From: Puniceibacterium sp. IMCC21224
GTDB taxonomy: Bacteria > Pseudomonadota > Alphaproteobacteria > Rhodobacterales > Rhodobacteraceae
Length of the DNA stretch: 64,000 nt
Direction of reading: 5' to 3'
Assembly: GCF_001038505.1 (NCBI RefSeq)
Contig: NZ_LDPY01000001.1
Span: 2,976,001-3,040,000, forward strand
A program made the translations under genes and the position numbers. Each line of letters begins with the position of its first letter. Position 1 is the first letter of the stretch. Under the pieces are notes generated by a model. It searched no databases. It was not told the DNA's origin and was given only the letters and a program-made list of their open reading frames with translations. Below, piece after piece: positions 43,701 to 53,738 of the stretch.

Positions 43701-46700
43701 CTGGGCGGGATCGCCACCGGCGACCGCAACGTACTGGCAGTAGGATCGGGCGGCGACATCAACAACGACGGCATCGACGATCTGGTGATCTCGACCGAGC
43801 GGGGGAGCGCCAGCCCAGAATTCCGGGTGTACGTGGTCTATGGTTCGGACAGTTTTGCGGCTCAGATCGACCTTGAGGCGATCGCAAATGGCGACGGTAG
43901 CGCAGGATTCTCCTTTGATCCCGGAGCGGCAGCACTGGCGATCTCGCTCGACGGTGATATCAACGGCGATGGCGCCGACGATCTGGTCATCGGTATCGAA
44001 GGCTTCCTCGGGTTTGGCGCGGCGGCGGTGATCTTTGGCCAGGACGGTCCGGTAAGCGCCGACACTTTGACCACAAATGACATCCGCAACGGCGACGGCA
44101 CCCAAGGCTACATCCTGCGCGGGCGCCAGGATCGGGATTTTGTCGGATCGTCGGTCGATATCGTTGATGACCTGAACGGCGACGGCATCGACGATCTGCT
44201 GGTCGGCGCGCCGGGCGCCAACATCGCGTCGACCAACGAAGGGCGCGGGTTTGTCCTGTTTGGCAACAGCACCAATTTCGACGATGCGGACGGAACCATC
44301 ATCCTTCAGGAACTGGTCGAAGGAGAAACGACCTACGGCTTTTCCATCGACACCAGTGCAACCGACTTTTCCGGCGGCAATCTGGCGGGGGTCGGTGATA
44401 TCAACGGCGACGGGCTGAGCGATCTGCATTTTTCGGCCACCCAGTCTGGCATCGAAGACCTGACCTTTGTGGTACTGGGCAGCGCCAGCGGGTTCGACGT
44501 GACCGATGGCCGGATGACCACCGAGTCAATTACGGCGGGTGACGTAACCGGGGCCTTCGCCCTGCGCTACAATTCCGGCGGCCTGAACCTTGCCACGGGT
44601 GGCGATATCAACGGCGACGGGCTAGGCGATCTGATATTGCAGAGCAGCAGCGGCGATCCCGACTATTATGACTCGATCACCGTGCTGTTCGGCGCTGCAA
44701 ACGGCTACACAACCCAATCTGCAACCATCGACGTCGCGGCCGTTCTGGCAGCCAATCCGGCAACCGGATTCGTGCTGAACAGCACGCCGGGATCGGATGG
44801 GGAACGGCTGACTGCGCTCTTCGGGTTATCCCCCCTGCTGGACATGTCATTGGATGCATCAGGGGATATGAACGGTGATGGCGTGGTCGACATCATCGTC
44901 GGCGACCCCTATATCGCCTCGTCGGTCCCCAGCGGCGGGCGCAGCTATGTGCTGTTCGGGCGCGGCGCGGGCAGCGACACGCCGATCGATACGGCAACCG
45001 CCACGGCCACAATCAACGTATCATTGCCCCCTGTGACGCAAACCACCCTCGTGTCGAGCCTAAGCCTGAACGAGGACAGCGTTCTGTCCGGTATCCTCGA
45101 CGGCTCTGGCAGTTTTTCGCTGCAAACGCAGGCCGGTAACGGCACTGCGACAGTCGCAGCTGACGGCAGTTTCAGTTACACGCCCGGCGCCAATTACTTT
45201 GGTCCGGACGCTTTCGCCTACACCTCGGACATGGGGATCGGACTGGTCGATCTGTCGGTGCTGTCAGTCAATGACGCCCCCAATGCGGTCGCTGACATCG
45301 CCACCACCAATGAGACAACGCCGATCAGCATCGACGTGCTGGCAAATGACGCAGACATTGATGGGAATCCGCTGGCGGTGCTGTCCGCCACCGACCCGGG
45401 GCGCGGCGCAGTCATCATTGTCGACGGTGAGGTGCTGTTTTCGCCCGATGGCGATTTCGACTTTCTGCAGGCGGGCCAGAGCACCACGGAAAGCTTTGAA
45501 GTGACCGTAAGCGACGGCGACCAGAGCGCCACATCCATCGTCACCGTCACTGTCACCGGCCAGAGCACCCCGGCGATGACCTTTGCCGACACCGCCAGTA
45601 CGACCGAGGGCGTTGCCGTCACGGTTGATGTGCTTGCCAATGACACAGCAGGGGATAGCGGAACGCTGACGCTGATCTCGGCCTATTCGGTCAACGACGC
45701 AGCCCTTCCTCCGGACGATGCCAGCATCAGTCCGGTCGCCATCGTGAACAGTCAGCTGGTCTATACGCCGCAGCCCGGCGCGACCGGACTTGACCAGGTG
45801 GTTTATCTGGCCAGCGATGGCACAACCGAAGTGACCGGCGGGCTAACCGTGACAGTAAATCCAAGCCCGAGCCGCCCTGTGGCGGTGGATGACAGCGCCA
45901 CAACCGATCAGAACAACGTGATCACCGTGGATGTCCTGGCCAATGACACAGATCCAGACGACGACCCGCTAACCCTGACCGGGGCAGAGCAGATCCTGCC
46001 CGCAACGGCAAATGTCGGTCTGGTCGGCATTGCCGCCGGTGGCGTAACCTATGACCCCAACGGCACCCTGAATGCGCTGGGTGCCGGACAAAGCCAGCAG
46101 GTTTCGGTGATCTATGGCGTTTCCGACGGCACCGGGCTGGGCGCTGGGACGCTGGTTCTGACGGTGAACGGTGTGAACGATGCGCCAACAGCCATCGCCC
46201 TGACCGCCGATGTGCTGCCCGAGGATTCAGCCCCCGGTACGGATGTCGGAACGCTCAGCGTTACCGATATCGACACCGGCGACAGCCACAGCTTGACGCT
46301 GATCGAGGATTCCGGCGGGCGCTTTGTTATTGAAGGGAATGTGCTGCGGCTTGCCCCCGATGCCGCCCTGGATTTTGAGACCGCAGAAAGCCACCAGATT
46401 GTGGTGCAGGCGACAGACAGCGGCGGGCTGAGCGTGCAACAGACCTTTGACGTCAATGTGGGCGACGTGCTCGACACATTTGACGGCGACGGCGGGCCCA
46501 ACCTGCTTACTGGCAATAACGATGCCAACCGGATCATGGGCCGCGGCGGCAATGACACGCTGTTCGGTTCTGGCGGCGACGACACGATCCGTGGCGGGTT
46601 GGACGATGACGAGATTGCAGGCGGCAAGGGCGCGGATCTGATTGACGCGGGGGCCGGCAATGACACCGCTTATGGCGGCGAAGGCGACGACACCATCGGC

Positions 46701-47210
46701 GGCAACTTTGGCCATGATCTGATCGAAGGTCGTGCAGGCAATGACAGTCTGGGCGGCGGCACCGGAATGGACACGCTGGAAGGCGGCACCGGAAATGACC
46801 GGCTGGGCGGCGGCGAAGGGCTCGATATGGTTGACGGTGGCGCTGGCGACGACTTTGTCGCCGGTGGCGGGCGCGACGATGTGGTCTCGGGGGGGGCTGG
46901 CGATGACACCGTGAACGGAGGCACTGGCAACGATACGCTAAGCGGCGGTAGCGGCGTGGACCTGTTTGTTTTCAATGCCCTGATCGCCAACGAAACCGAC
47001 CTGATCGTTGATTTTGAAACCGGCATGGACCACTTGCGTCTGACCGGTATTGCCGGAATGGGGGCGGCGGGAAAATTCGCCGCCCTCGATCTGAGCGATG
47101 TTCTGATCAACGGCGAGACTGGCGTTGCGCTCGGCTATAACGGCCATGTGATTAATATGATCGGCGTAACGGCGGCAGAGTTGGATGTAGACGATTTTAT
47201 CTTTGTTTAG
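40728..47210 (+). CDS. Giant secreted calcium-binding repeat protein (RTX, Calx-beta, FG-GAP, cadherin-like)
   Basis: A 2160-residue acidic protein with no signal peptide. In order: a CSLREA-like start (VTSLREAVNAAASV, residues 20-35) with beta-helix-like strands; Gly/Asp-rich runs (GGDGGDGGDGG) near 183-205, 238-260 and 379-397; a Calx-beta domain (503-617); an RTX cluster (642-685, GGDGNDRLFGGDGNETLDGG); seven FG-GAP motifs such as GDVNGDGIDDLLV (930-1395), fitting an integrin-like propeller; cadherin-like/Ig repeats with DVLANDxD (1514-1815); a cadherin repeat (1815-1911); and a C-terminal RTX block (1928-2078) with a hydrophobic end. The C-terminal layout is that of type I secretion substrates. 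Adhesion or matrix function is inferred; no T1SS genes are in the window. Confidence 0.92.
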   Translation: MQIIVNTSADVISSTDGVTSLREAVNAAASVQRAVLITFDPTVFGTFSTPGGGVTYFNLVTLQERLSIPEGAEIVIDGSLANGVDVRIGVGGDRFFDVDAGARLTLRDLRLENGSDIGANGAFGHYEIPALSGGTENGTNDGEAGNDGNSSEIGGAVGDTAVGGIQNNGHLTLERVMFNGLTAVGGNGGPGGAGGDGGDGGNGALVQTVPTGEIVSVTGPDGWLHNNYNPVVVASGPIGDGGDGGDGGDGSDGGGGGRAVGGVLNAGTLVLRDVGFSNVTAEGGRGGLGGTAGAGGDGGEETAVVDPGWVLDILPARAGAILLPIEPTLENYEGIRFSPHIFEPQDFGLFIRTGVVFVNPGAEEPWQEHGLGNIGVGKHGDGGDGGDGGDGGNGGNAVAAVYNLGAVTVEGALASPHVSTLVAGSGGFEGAYGSNGLEGYWLRPRVGAGGERDIAFEWGDRPFIWNDSAFANSAIPGVVGQLGALGVAGVAGTALDFDGVPVSVADSAVFVEATSAVVEEGGYVGLSFTRLGNNDAALEVEYSLSFGGGLDQADFEGGLNATGTVNFRAGQSGTTFYLPQVVADMLAEGAETLTITLSDMTAAGVGFSSSATVRIVDPGGSANFESGSAFDDTLFVNDGTATGGDGNDRLFGGDGNETLDGGAGNDLLQGGGGSDQLTGGAGADIFSFIDAFGSDIVTDFNAAEDMIETNLAFSQLNIVQEGANVRIIATPAPAPAAPGPGEPLVASAERPSGSILLQNANAADITQAVIQTIDLPALPVDDVVTQPGMLTALDDSFAASGAAVTGNLFDDNGSGADQVGSGTALRLVSASVAGTPLVLGSATTLASGGVLTVNADGSFAYDPTAAFGGATGTESLSYVVTDAVAGGGGLPLTFPASVELTDIIGGDGAIGFVVDGASAGDRTGANVSAAGDVNGDGIDDLLVTAFGTGSGSAADEGKAYVIYGSASGFDLTGSTYDLGTLDFGDGSQGFRLGGIATGDRNVLAVGSGGDINNDGIDDLVISTERGSASPEFRVYVVYGSDSFAAQIDLEAIANGDGSAGFSFDPGAAALAISLDGDINGDGADDLVIGIEGFLGFGAAAVIFGQDGPVSADTLTTNDIRNGDGTQGYILRGRQDRDFVGSSVDIVDDLNGDGIDDLLVGAPGANIASTNEGRGFVLFGNSTNFDDADGTIILQELVEGETTYGFSIDTSATDFSGGNLAGVGDINGDGLSDLHFSATQSGIEDLTFVVLGSASGFDVTDGRMTTESITAGDVTGAFALRYNSGGLNLATGGDINGDGLGDLILQSSSGDPDYYDSITVLFGAANGYTTQSATIDVAAVLAANPATGFVLNSTPGSDGERLTALFGLSPLLDMSLDASGDMNGDGVVDIIVGDPYIASSVPSGGRSYVLFGRGAGSDTPIDTATATATINVSLPPVTQTTLVSSLSLNEDSVLSGILDGSGSFSLQTQAGNGTATVAADGSFSYTPGANYFGPDAFAYTSDMGIGLVDLSVLSVNDAPNAVADIATTNETTPISIDVLANDADIDGNPLAVLSATDPGRGAVIIVDGEVLFSPDGDFDFLQAGQSTTESFEVTVSDGDQSATSIVTVTVTGQSTPAMTFADTASTTEGVAVTVDVLANDTAGDSGTLTLISAYSVNDAALPPDDASISPVAIVNSQLVYTPQPGATGLDQVVYLASDGTTEVTGGLTVTVNPSPSRPVAVDDSATTDQNNVITVDVLANDTDPDDDPLTLTGAEQILPATANVGLVGIAAGGVTYDPNGTLNALGAGQSQQVSVIYGVSDGTGLGAGTLVLTVNGVNDAPTAIALTADVLPEDSAPGTDVGTLSVTDIDTGDSHSLTLIEDSGGRFVIEGNVLRLAPDAALDFETAESHQIVVQATDSGGLSVQQTFDVNVGDVLDTFDGDGGPNLLTGNNDANRIMGRGGNDTLFGSGGDDTIRGGLDDDEIAGGKGADLIDAGAGNDTAYGGEGDDTIGGNFGHDLIEGRAGNDSLGGGTGMDTLEGGTGNDRLGGGEGLDMVDGGAGDDFVAGGGRDDVVSGGAGDDTVNGGTGNDTLSGGSGVDLFVFNALIANETDLIVDFETGMDHLRLTGIAGMGAAGKFAALDLSDVLINGETGVALGYNGHVINMIGVTAAELDVDDFIFV

Positions 47211-47256
47211 GCATAGCGCGTGGTGTCAGCCCGGCACCCGACCCGCAGGCGCGGTG

Positions 47257-48354
47257 TCAGGTGTTGAACAGAAAATGCAGCACGTCGCCATCCTTGACGA
47301 TATAGGCCTTGCCCTCGGCGCGCATCTTGCCCGCGTCTTTGGCCGGTTGCTCACCGCCCAGGGTGACGAAATCGTTATAGGCAATGGTTTCGGCACGGAT
47401 AAAACCACGTTCGAAATCGCCGTGGATCACGCCGGCGGCCTGCGGGGCTGACGTCCCCTGACGAATGGTCCAGGCGCGGGCCTCTTTCGGGCCAACGGTA
47501 AAATATGTCTCAAGGTGCAGCAATTCGTACCCGGCGCGGATCAACCGATCCAGCCCCGCTTCCTCAAGACCCATTTCCGACAGGAACATCTCGGCCTCTT
47601 CGGCGTCGAGTTGCGAAATCTCCTCCTCGATGCGGGCGGAAATGATAACGTGCGAATTGCCCTGTGCGGCGGCCATCGCGGCCACAGCCTGTGAATGGGC
47701 GTTGCCGTTTGCGGCCTCTTCCTCGGACACATTGCAGACATAGAGCACCGGCTTGGTGGTCAAAAGTTGCAGCATTTTCCATGCTTTGAGGTCGTCGGCG
47801 TCCACTGCCACGGTGCGGGCTGGCTGGCCCTGCTCCAGCGCGGCCAGTGCGGCCTTCATCAGCCGTTCCTGCTGAACCGCCTCTTTGTCGCCGCCACGGA
47901 CCTTGCGGGTGATATTCACCAGCCGCTTTTCAATCGACTCGATGTCGGAAATCATCAGCTCGGTTTCGATGGTTTCGGCGTCGGCCACCGGATCGACGCG
48001 GCCATCCACATGCACCACATCGCCATCCTCAAAGCAGCGCAATACATGGGCGATGGCGTCAACTTCGCGGATGTTGGCCAGAAACTGGTTGCCCAGCCCC
48101 TCGCCTTTGGATGCGCCTTTGACCAGACCGGCAATGTCGACAAAGGTCATTCGGGTCGGAATGATCTGCTTGGACTTAGCAATTTCCGCCAATTTATCAA
48201 GGCGTTGATCAGGAACGGCCACATCGCCAACATTCGGTTCTATCGTACAGAACGGAAAGTTCGCCGCCTGTGCTGCGGCAGTTTTTGTCAGCGCGTTAAA
48301 GAGCGTCGATTTGCCGACATTGGGCAGACCCACAATTCCCATCTTAAAACCCAT
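47257..48354 (-). CDS. ychF: Redox-regulated ATPase YchF (Obg-like)
   Basis: A 365-residue P-loop protein of the OBG family that prefers ATP and binds ribosomes. Motifs: [20 protein letters not shown] (G1), [20 protein letters not shown] (G2), [20 protein letters not shown] (G3) and [20 protein letters not shown] (altered G4, explaining ATP preference). The C-terminal TGS domain includes [20 protein letters not shown] and [16 protein letters not shown]. Start at 48354 gives the standard MGFKMGIVG; the frame continues upstream without homology. Convergent with the RTX gene. Confidence 0.97.
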   Translation of the reverse strand: MGFKMGIVGLPNVGKSTLFNALTKTAAAQAANFPFCTIEPNVGDVAVPDQRLDKLAEIAKSKQIIPTRMTFVDIAGLVKGASKGEGLGNQFLANIREVDAIAHVLRCFEDGDVVHVDGRVDPVADAETIETELMISDIESIEKRLVNITRKVRGGDKEAVQQERLMKAALAALEQGQPARTVAVDADDLKAWKMLQLLTTKPVLYVCNVSEEEAANGNAHSQAVAAMAAAQGNSHVIISARIEEEISQLDAEEAEMFLSEMGLEEAGLDRLIRAGYELLHLETYFTVGPKEARAWTIRQGTSAPQAAGVIHGDFERGFIRAETIAYNDFVTLGGEQPAKDAGKMRAEGKAYIVKDGDVLHFLFNT

Positions 48355-48609
48355 GATGCGTTCCTTTGCCGGTCCGGTGCCTGTGTAACGGGCCGCTTCT
48401 AGTGGCTGAAGGTACGGGGCGCAAGCCTGTGCTAAACTGGTCACACGACAGCAAAGCTGCGCAGAGAAATCCGCCCCCTGCCTGAGCGTCGACAGCAATG
48501 ACGCAGAAGCACTGACATTTTATGCCGGAATGCTTGGCCGCACGGTAAAGCTGCCGGTTGGGCCAAAGGGGTTCGGCGTGACCTGAATCGTAAACGTCGA
48601 AAGTTGTCC
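48355..48609. other. Intergenic region with a possible coding relic
   Basis: On the plus strand around 48485-48585 an open stretch reads VDSNDAEALTFYAGMLGRTV, then KLPVGPKGFGVT before a stop. It lacks a start and looks like the tail of a deleted gene (VOC-like or other; not identified). The rest holds the ychF promoter side. Confidence 0.3.
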
Positions 48610-49974
48610 CTAATGCGCGGGCGCCATGTCCAGCATAATGCGTCGCCGGAACCGCAAGATCATCAGAAGTGCCGCAACGCCGAGTCCGGCGACCAGCCCG
48701 CTCCAGACACCGACCGCACCAAACCCCGCGACAAAACCAAAGACGTAAGAAGCCGGAATTCCGACGCACCAATAGGCGAATAGTGCCATCCACATCGGGA
48801 CGCGGGTGTCCTGTACGCCACGCAACAGGCCCAGAGTCACGACCTGCGATCCGTCTACCAACTGGAACACCGCAGCGACGGCAAGCAGCTGAACGCCCAG
48901 CGCAAGAATGGCATCGCGCGCCGGATCGGCCGGATCGATATACAACGATACGATATGCCCCGGCAGCGTCAGGAACAGCGTGATGGTGACGCTGGCCACC
49001 GCCAGAGAAAGGGCAAAAACCGTGTATGCACCACGGATCAGATGCGCCACATCTTTTCGGCCAAAGGCATTGCCCGCCCGGATCGTCGCCACATTGGCAA
49101 ACCCGACATGGATCATGAAAGTTGCCGCAGCCGTCTGCAAGGCAATGCCATGCGCGGCCAAAGGCACTGTACCAAGCCAGCCCATCATGATCGCTGTCGC
49201 CTCGAACAGACCGACTTCGGCCAAGGTTGTCAGCCCAATCGGCAACCCAAGGCGAAAGACCTGCGCGAACATCTCCCAATCCGGGTTCCACAGACGCCGG
49301 AACAGCGCATGCTCTGGCAATGCACGATGAACATAAAATGCAATGCCGATCAGGCCGACAAGCTGCGATACGATCGACGACATTGCGGCCCCGGTAATGC
49401 CGAGTTCAGGTGCGCCCCAGTTGCCAAAGATCAGCGCGTAATTGCCCAGCCCGTTGGCCAGTGCAGCCGCCAGAGTGACCAGCAGAACAACCCGAGTATG
49501 TTCAAGCGCGGCAAGATAGCTCTTGAATACCATGACCAGCAATGCGGGCAACATACCCAGCCCGGCGATCCGCAAATATCGCGCCGCGCCGTCTGCAATG
49601 TCGGGGGACTGACCCAACGCCAAAAGGATATCGCCCGAGAACCAAAGCAACGGCAGAACGCATAGAAAGAACAGCGTCGACAGCCACAGCCCCATGCGCG
49701 TCGCGCGGCGAATGCTGACGGCATCACCTGCGGCATGGTATTGCGCCACCATCGGCATCACGGCCCAGGCAAAGCCGGACCCCATCAGGAACAGCAGGAA
49801 AAACAACGCGGATGCCAGCGTCAGCGCCGCCAGTGCCTCGGCCCCATACCAGCCCAGCATAATGGTGTCCGTCAGACCGATGGCCAGCTGCGCCAGATGC
49901 CCGCCGATCAGCGGCAGGCCCAGCGACAGCACGGCGCGAATATGCTGAGGATATGTCATGGTCGTTGATTGCAT
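48610..49974 (-). CDS. MATE-family multidrug/Na+ antiporter
   Basis: A 454-residue protein with about twelve membrane helices in two halves. Typical stretches: LSLGLPLIGGHLAQLAIGLT, DTIMLGWYGAEALAALTLAS, GLPIGLTTLAEVGLFEATAI, VGFANVATIRAGNAFGRKDV, QLVDGSQVVTLGLLRGVQDT. These match the NorM branch of MATE exporters, which extrude cationic compounds against Na+ or H+. Start at 49974 or the ATG five codons later (MTYPQH); neither has a clear RBS. Confidence 0.92.
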   Translation of the reverse strand: MQSTTMTYPQHIRAVLSLGLPLIGGHLAQLAIGLTDTIMLGWYGAEALAALTLASALFFLLFLMGSGFAWAVMPMVAQYHAAGDAVSIRRATRMGLWLSTLFFLCVLPLLWFSGDILLALGQSPDIADGAARYLRIAGLGMLPALLVMVFKSYLAALEHTRVVLLVTLAAALANGLGNYALIFGNWGAPELGITGAAMSSIVSQLVGLIGIAFYVHRALPEHALFRRLWNPDWEMFAQVFRLGLPIGLTTLAEVGLFEATAIMMGWLGTVPLAAHGIALQTAAATFMIHVGFANVATIRAGNAFGRKDVAHLIRGAYTVFALSLAVASVTITLFLTLPGHIVSLYIDPADPARDAILALGVQLLAVAAVFQLVDGSQVVTLGLLRGVQDTRVPMWMALFAYWCVGIPASYVFGFVAGFGAVGVWSGLVAGLGVAALLMILRFRRRIMLDMAPAH

Positions 49975-50114
49975 CAGGCTGGCTTTAGGCTGATGCCGCA
50001 ACGGCGGCAATAGGTGCCGGTACCGGGCCGGGATGTGGTTGCCAAAGGGACACCCTGCACTGCGGCAACACCCTTGCGCGGCCCGTCCCAGTCAATGTGA
50101 TCGAAAGGTCCGCA

Positions 50115-51035
50115 TCACAGCGCGCGCAGCAGCAGTTGAAGCGCCAGAACTGCAATCAAAGCCCCGGCCAGCGCTTCGATCAGTCCCATCGCGCGCGTTG
50201 TGGTTGCACCGGACATCTGCGCCAAAGTGCCGTCACGCAGCACCACCGAGGCGACAGCCACCAACAGCGTCACCGACGCCGTCCCCAACCCGATGGCAAA
50301 GGCCCCAAGAACACCTTGCCAGACCAGTCCCATGCGCCAGGTGATAATCAGCAAAAACAACGCCCCGGTACAGGGACGTAGTGCGATGGCACCGATCAGC
50401 AGCACCGCATCGCGCAGCGAATGCACCGCCGCCGCCTGTTCAGGCGTCGGCCCGTGACTATGACCGCAGCAGGCATCATCATCATCATGCGAATGGGCGC
50501 CATCGCCGTCCCGCCGGGCTAATATCTTAACTCCGGCCAGACTGCGCCACAGCCGCCGCGCACCGCGCACGCAGATCCACAGGCCGATCAGGCCAATAGC
50601 GGCGTAGCTGGCCGGTGCCAGCCAGACCTCGGCCGCGCCCTGCATCTGCTGTCGGGTCCACCCCAGAACCAGCGCGCCCACCCCCACCAGCATCACAGCC
50701 GAAGCGGCCTGCGCCAGACTCGAGGCCAGCGCCAACAGCGCCAGACGGGTCATCGGCACCGACGTGCCCATTCCGTAGCCGCCGATCAGGATCTTGCCAT
50801 GGCCGGGCCCAGCTGCATGGAACAACCCATAGGCAAAGCACAGCCCCAAAAGCCCAGCAAGCGCCCCCGGCGTACCGCTGCGCAGGGCGCGCAACGCGCT
50901 GGCCATCGACTCTTGTGCAGCGCGCTGTCCCTCGGCGGCCCAGACCGCCACCTCATCAGCGCCACCCAGGGCCCAAAGCCACAGGGCCAGCCCCAGAACC
51001 GCGCACAGCGCCGCTATCAGGATGCGGGATCGCAT
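50115..51035 (-). CDS. NicO-family nickel/cobalt (or zinc) exporter
   Basis: A 306-residue membrane protein with about six or seven helices. The hallmark [20 protein letters not shown] (about residues 72-91) and the cytoplasmic His/Asp-rich loop [18 protein letters not shown] (about 182-199) are typical of RcnA/NicO transporters, as is [20 protein letters not shown]. Metal specificity cannot be read from sequence. Its start overlaps the 3' end of the DUF1007 gene by 19 bases, a pairing seen widely in proteobacterial metal-transport operons. Confidence 0.9.
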   Translation of the reverse strand: MRSRILIAALCAVLGLALWLWALGGADEVAVWAAEGQRAAQESMASALRALRSGTPGALAGLLGLCFAYGLFHAAGPGHGKILIGGYGMGTSVPMTRLALLALASSLAQAASAVMLVGVGALVLGWTRQQMQGAAEVWLAPASYAAIGLIGLWICVRGARRLWRSLAGVKILARRDGDGAHSHDDDDACCGHSHGPTPEQAAAVHSLRDAVLLIGAIALRPCTGALFLLIITWRMGLVWQGVLGAFAIGLGTASVTLLVAVASVVLRDGTLAQMSGATTTRAMGLIEALAGALIAVLALQLLLRAL

Positions 51036-51643
51036 GTAAATTGTACGATGTCAGCGGTATAGATCCCAAGTTCGAGCATATCGAACTCGTTCTCTGGCGG
51101 CAGTTCCAGCGCCTTGGCGATGGCTTCGTCCGCCGCCTCGGGGTCAGGCGGCGTGACCAGCGCACGACAGGGGGCAGCCAGGTCCACCCCGACCAGCGTG
51201 TAGTCGACATAGTAGGTCGGATCATATTGCCTGAGGACCACCTGCCCCACCGGGGTCGGCGGCAGGGTGCGGCGATGACTCGCCACGATCCGCCCCTCTG
51301 TCACGGCAATTTCGGTCGGTTGCGGGTGACCCAGCAGGATCGGCGTCTCACTGACGCTCATATACAAATCGCCCTCGAACCCCGGCGGCCATTCCACAAG
51401 GTCAAAACCGCGTAGCTGTTCCAGCTCGGCCGCGCTCAGAACCGCGTCCCCATCCGGGTCCAGCCCCATGTCCTCGAGGATCAGCAGGGTAAAGAAATCA
51501 TCGTAGCTCCATGTGACATCGACACCGGTGATCATGCCATCCGTCACTTCGACGCGCAGCTGGGTCTCAACAAATACATGCGGATGCGCCGCCGCCTGAG
51601 TGGCAGTGAAAAGGCACAGAAAAATTGCAGTTTTGCGTGTCAT
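51017..51643 (-). CDS. DUF1007 periplasmic protein, metal-transporter partner
   Basis: A 208-residue exported protein: signal peptide [20 protein letters not shown] with the mature end beginning [17 protein letters not shown], the DUF1007 hallmark of N-terminal His residues. Then [20 protein letters not shown] and [20 protein letters not shown], an EF-hand-like DxDxDG loop. DUF1007 proteins accompany NicO transporters and probably hand over metal in the periplasm. Start at 51643 gives the signal peptide; the frame extends upstream without homology. Confidence 0.88.
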   Translation of the reverse strand: MTRKTAIFLCLFTATQAAAHPHVFVETQLRVEVTDGMITGVDVTWSYDDFFTLLILEDMGLDPDGDAVLSAAELEQLRGFDLVEWPPGFEGDLYMSVSETPILLGHPQPTEIAVTEGRIVASHRRTLPPTPVGQVVLRQYDPTYYVDYTLVGVDLAAPCRALVTPPDPEAADEAIAKALELPPENEFDMLELGIYTADIVQFTCDPAS

Positions 51644-52090
51644 GTGTGCAGAGCTATGCCGAAGCGCCGCCGCTGGCAAGAGAGCCGCAAACAGGCGCGC
51701 GGGAAGACGCTGGAACGAGATCACTCCGTCCGCTCTTCGGACTTGAGCGCTGCGATGATTGTGCCCGATGACCTTGGGCCGTTTTCCAAGGAACATCCCC
51801 CACAATATCCACCCCACCGGGGCGACGCCAACACTGCGTGACCGCAGACGCGGACCGCTGGGGCTGAGACTTGTGCTTGCGGGGTGGTCCGCCGTCCTGA
51901 AACAGATGTCGCCCCGCCATCACATCCGCCGAACCGCCCACACAGGCCACTGGTCCGACACGCGACAAAATATGTACCTCAGTGGCAAATCGCGCTGTTC
52001 CCCCAGAGAATCCCATCCGCATCTCGAGTGGTCATTGATTTTCCCCGCCACTTCCGGCAGATCACCCAGAACCAGCCGGAAGGGACAAAA
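51644..52090. other. Intergenic region upstream of trpA, nothing recognised
   Basis: About 450 bases between divergent DUF1007 and trpA genes. Frames on both strands have no domain or RBS support. It was read for a cobalamin or metal riboswitch and for a trp leader peptide; neither was recognised. It holds both promoters. Confidence 0.4.
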
Positions 52091-52882
52091 ATGACTCGCA
52101 TCGACGCTAAATTCGCCGATCTGCGCGCAGAGGGCAAAAAAGCCTTTGTCGCATACATGATGGCGGGTGACCCGGATCAGGCCAGCGCCCAGACCCTGAT
52201 GAACGGCCTCCCCGCCGCTGGCGTCGACATTATTGAACTGGGCCTGCCGTTTACCGACCCGATGGCGGACGGTGCCACGATCCAGCTCGCTGGGCAGCGG
52301 GCGCTGGCTGCGGGGATGACGCTGGATCGCACATTGGCAATGGTGCGCGACTTTCGTGCCACCGACGATACCACGCCTATCGTGTTGATGGGCTACTACA
52401 ACCCAATCTATTCGCGCGGCGTCGACCGTTTTCTGGAACAGGCAAACGCGGCCGGAATCGACGGGCTGATCATTGTCGACCTGCCCCCGGAAGAAGATGA
52501 CGAGCTCTGCATTCCATCGCAAAAGGCGGGCCTCAACTTCATCCGCCTCGCCACGCCGACCACAGACGACAAGCGTCTGCCCAAGGTGCTGACCAACACG
52601 TCAGGCTTTGTCTACTACGTTTCGATCACCGGCATCACCGGCGCCGCCGAAGCGCAGGCGGCGGATGTCGGCCCCGAAGTGGCCCGGATCAAAGCCCAGA
52701 CCGACCTGCCCGTCATCGTGGGCTTTGGCATCAAGACGCCAGAAACGGCGCAATCCATCTCGTCGGTTGCCGATGGCTGCGTCGTGGGTTCGGCCATTGT
52801 CGCGGAAATGGCCAGCGGCAAACCGGTGACGCAGGTGTTGGCGTTTGTTAAATCCCTGGCAGACGGTGCCCATCGCGCCTGA
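52091..52882 (+). CDS. trpA: Tryptophan synthase alpha subunit
   Basis: TrpA cleaves indole-3-glycerol phosphate to indole, which passes to TrpB. The 263-residue barrel has [20 protein letters not shown], the catalytic Glu and Asp in [20 protein letters not shown] (about residues 48-67), [20 protein letters not shown] and [20 protein letters not shown] (phosphate site). GGAAGGGA lies just before the ATG. trpB and trpF are not adjacent, so the trp genes are dispersed in this genome. Confidence 0.97.
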   Translation: MTRIDAKFADLRAEGKKAFVAYMMAGDPDQASAQTLMNGLPAAGVDIIELGLPFTDPMADGATIQLAGQRALAAGMTLDRTLAMVRDFRATDDTTPIVLMGYYNPIYSRGVDRFLEQANAAGIDGLIIVDLPPEEDDELCIPSQKAGLNFIRLATPTTDDKRLPKVLTNTSGFVYYVSITGITGAAEAQAADVGPEVARIKAQTDLPVIVGFGIKTPETAQSISSVADGCVVGSAIVAEMASGKPVTQVLAFVKSLADGAHRA

Positions 52883-52990
52883 TTCTGGCCCATCTTGACC
52901 CGAAAAGCCCGGACATCGGTCTCAAGCCAGAGCGGATTCAGTCTATTTGAACCGGATCCGCGTATTCCTCTGCCCGCAGGGCAAAGACAC

Positions 52991-53314
52991 TTACATCGAA
53001 GTATGATTCTCTAGTATATTGCTCTCTGTCTTTTCTTCTGACCAAACGGCCTCCCATTCGCGCTCTCTCAATTCAACAACTTCGCGCTTTCTCCTGGTTA
53101 TCCGCGGGCTCGCCATTACAGCAATCGATATCAAAACAAATGCTGCTTGCCCGACGATCATATATGCAACAAATGATTGCACTACGCTATGGCCAGTAAA
53201 GTACGCTGAGACCCCGCAGATACTTCCACAAGTTGCTGAAACCAACAATGTACCAATCATCTTTTCGCGACCCGAAGAAAAAAATTTTCTGCGACCGATC
53301 GACGCGAAAAGCAT
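52991..53314 (-). CDS. Small two-helix membrane protein, unknown
   Basis: Up to 107 residues with two membrane helices: MIGTLLVSATCGSICGVSAY (about residues 19-38) and FVAYMIVGQAAFVLISIAVM (about 49-68), then a charged helix (ITRRKREVVELREREWEAVW). The Cys-containing first helix and FTGHSVVQSF loop recur, by my recollection, in small Rhodobacteraceae membrane proteins. The true start may be Met19 at 53260. Codon usage is more AT-rich than neighbours. Confidence 0.6.
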   Translation of the reverse strand: MLFASIGRRKFFSSGREKMIGTLLVSATCGSICGVSAYFTGHSVVQSFVAYMIVGQAAFVLISIAVMASPRITRRKREVVELREREWEAVWSEEKTESNILENHTSM

Positions 53315-53738
53315 TGATGTGAAATACCATTCTCTTGCTTTAACCGCAAAAATTTTAGCGCTCGCAGACGCCCCGCCCGAGCCACCTGAGTATACTGTGA
53401 TTCATTCATTCTAATGCCCTCATATTTCCAGTGTTCGCCTGGATTTAAATTAGGCAACTCCGACGCGTCACTCTACTCAGAAATCGAATAGGCCGTCAGC
53501 CGGACAGGTACTCGGCTACCCGGATGGGTAGAACTCCCTCTCATTCGGTCAACTTTATGCCGTTCAACACAAATATCGATTCGAGGTTCACGAATTGACC
53601 TGCTGCGGATGGCGGGCCTCGACTGGCCGATGGCCGATTTCTGCACCCTGTGCCACAGACAGAAAATTCTGGCCGTCCCGTTTCCATATCGTCAAGCTGA
53701 TGGGCCGCTCAACCGCTCTGAATGAACAGGCTTGTGCT
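53315..53738. other. AT-richer intergenic region, nothing recognised
   Basis: About 420 bases between the two-helix membrane protein gene and the purU stop. A minus-strand frame near 53257-53457 (MNESQYTQVARAGRLRALKF) overlaps the membrane gene in another frame and has no clear family. No RNA gene or terminator with a T-run was identified. Confidence 0.35.

Noticed and set aside
51644..52090. Possible cobalamin/metal riboswitch or trp attenuator before the metal exporter and trpA
   Set aside because: No conserved riboswitch box, leader peptide with Trp codons or terminator/antiterminator pair could be recognised.
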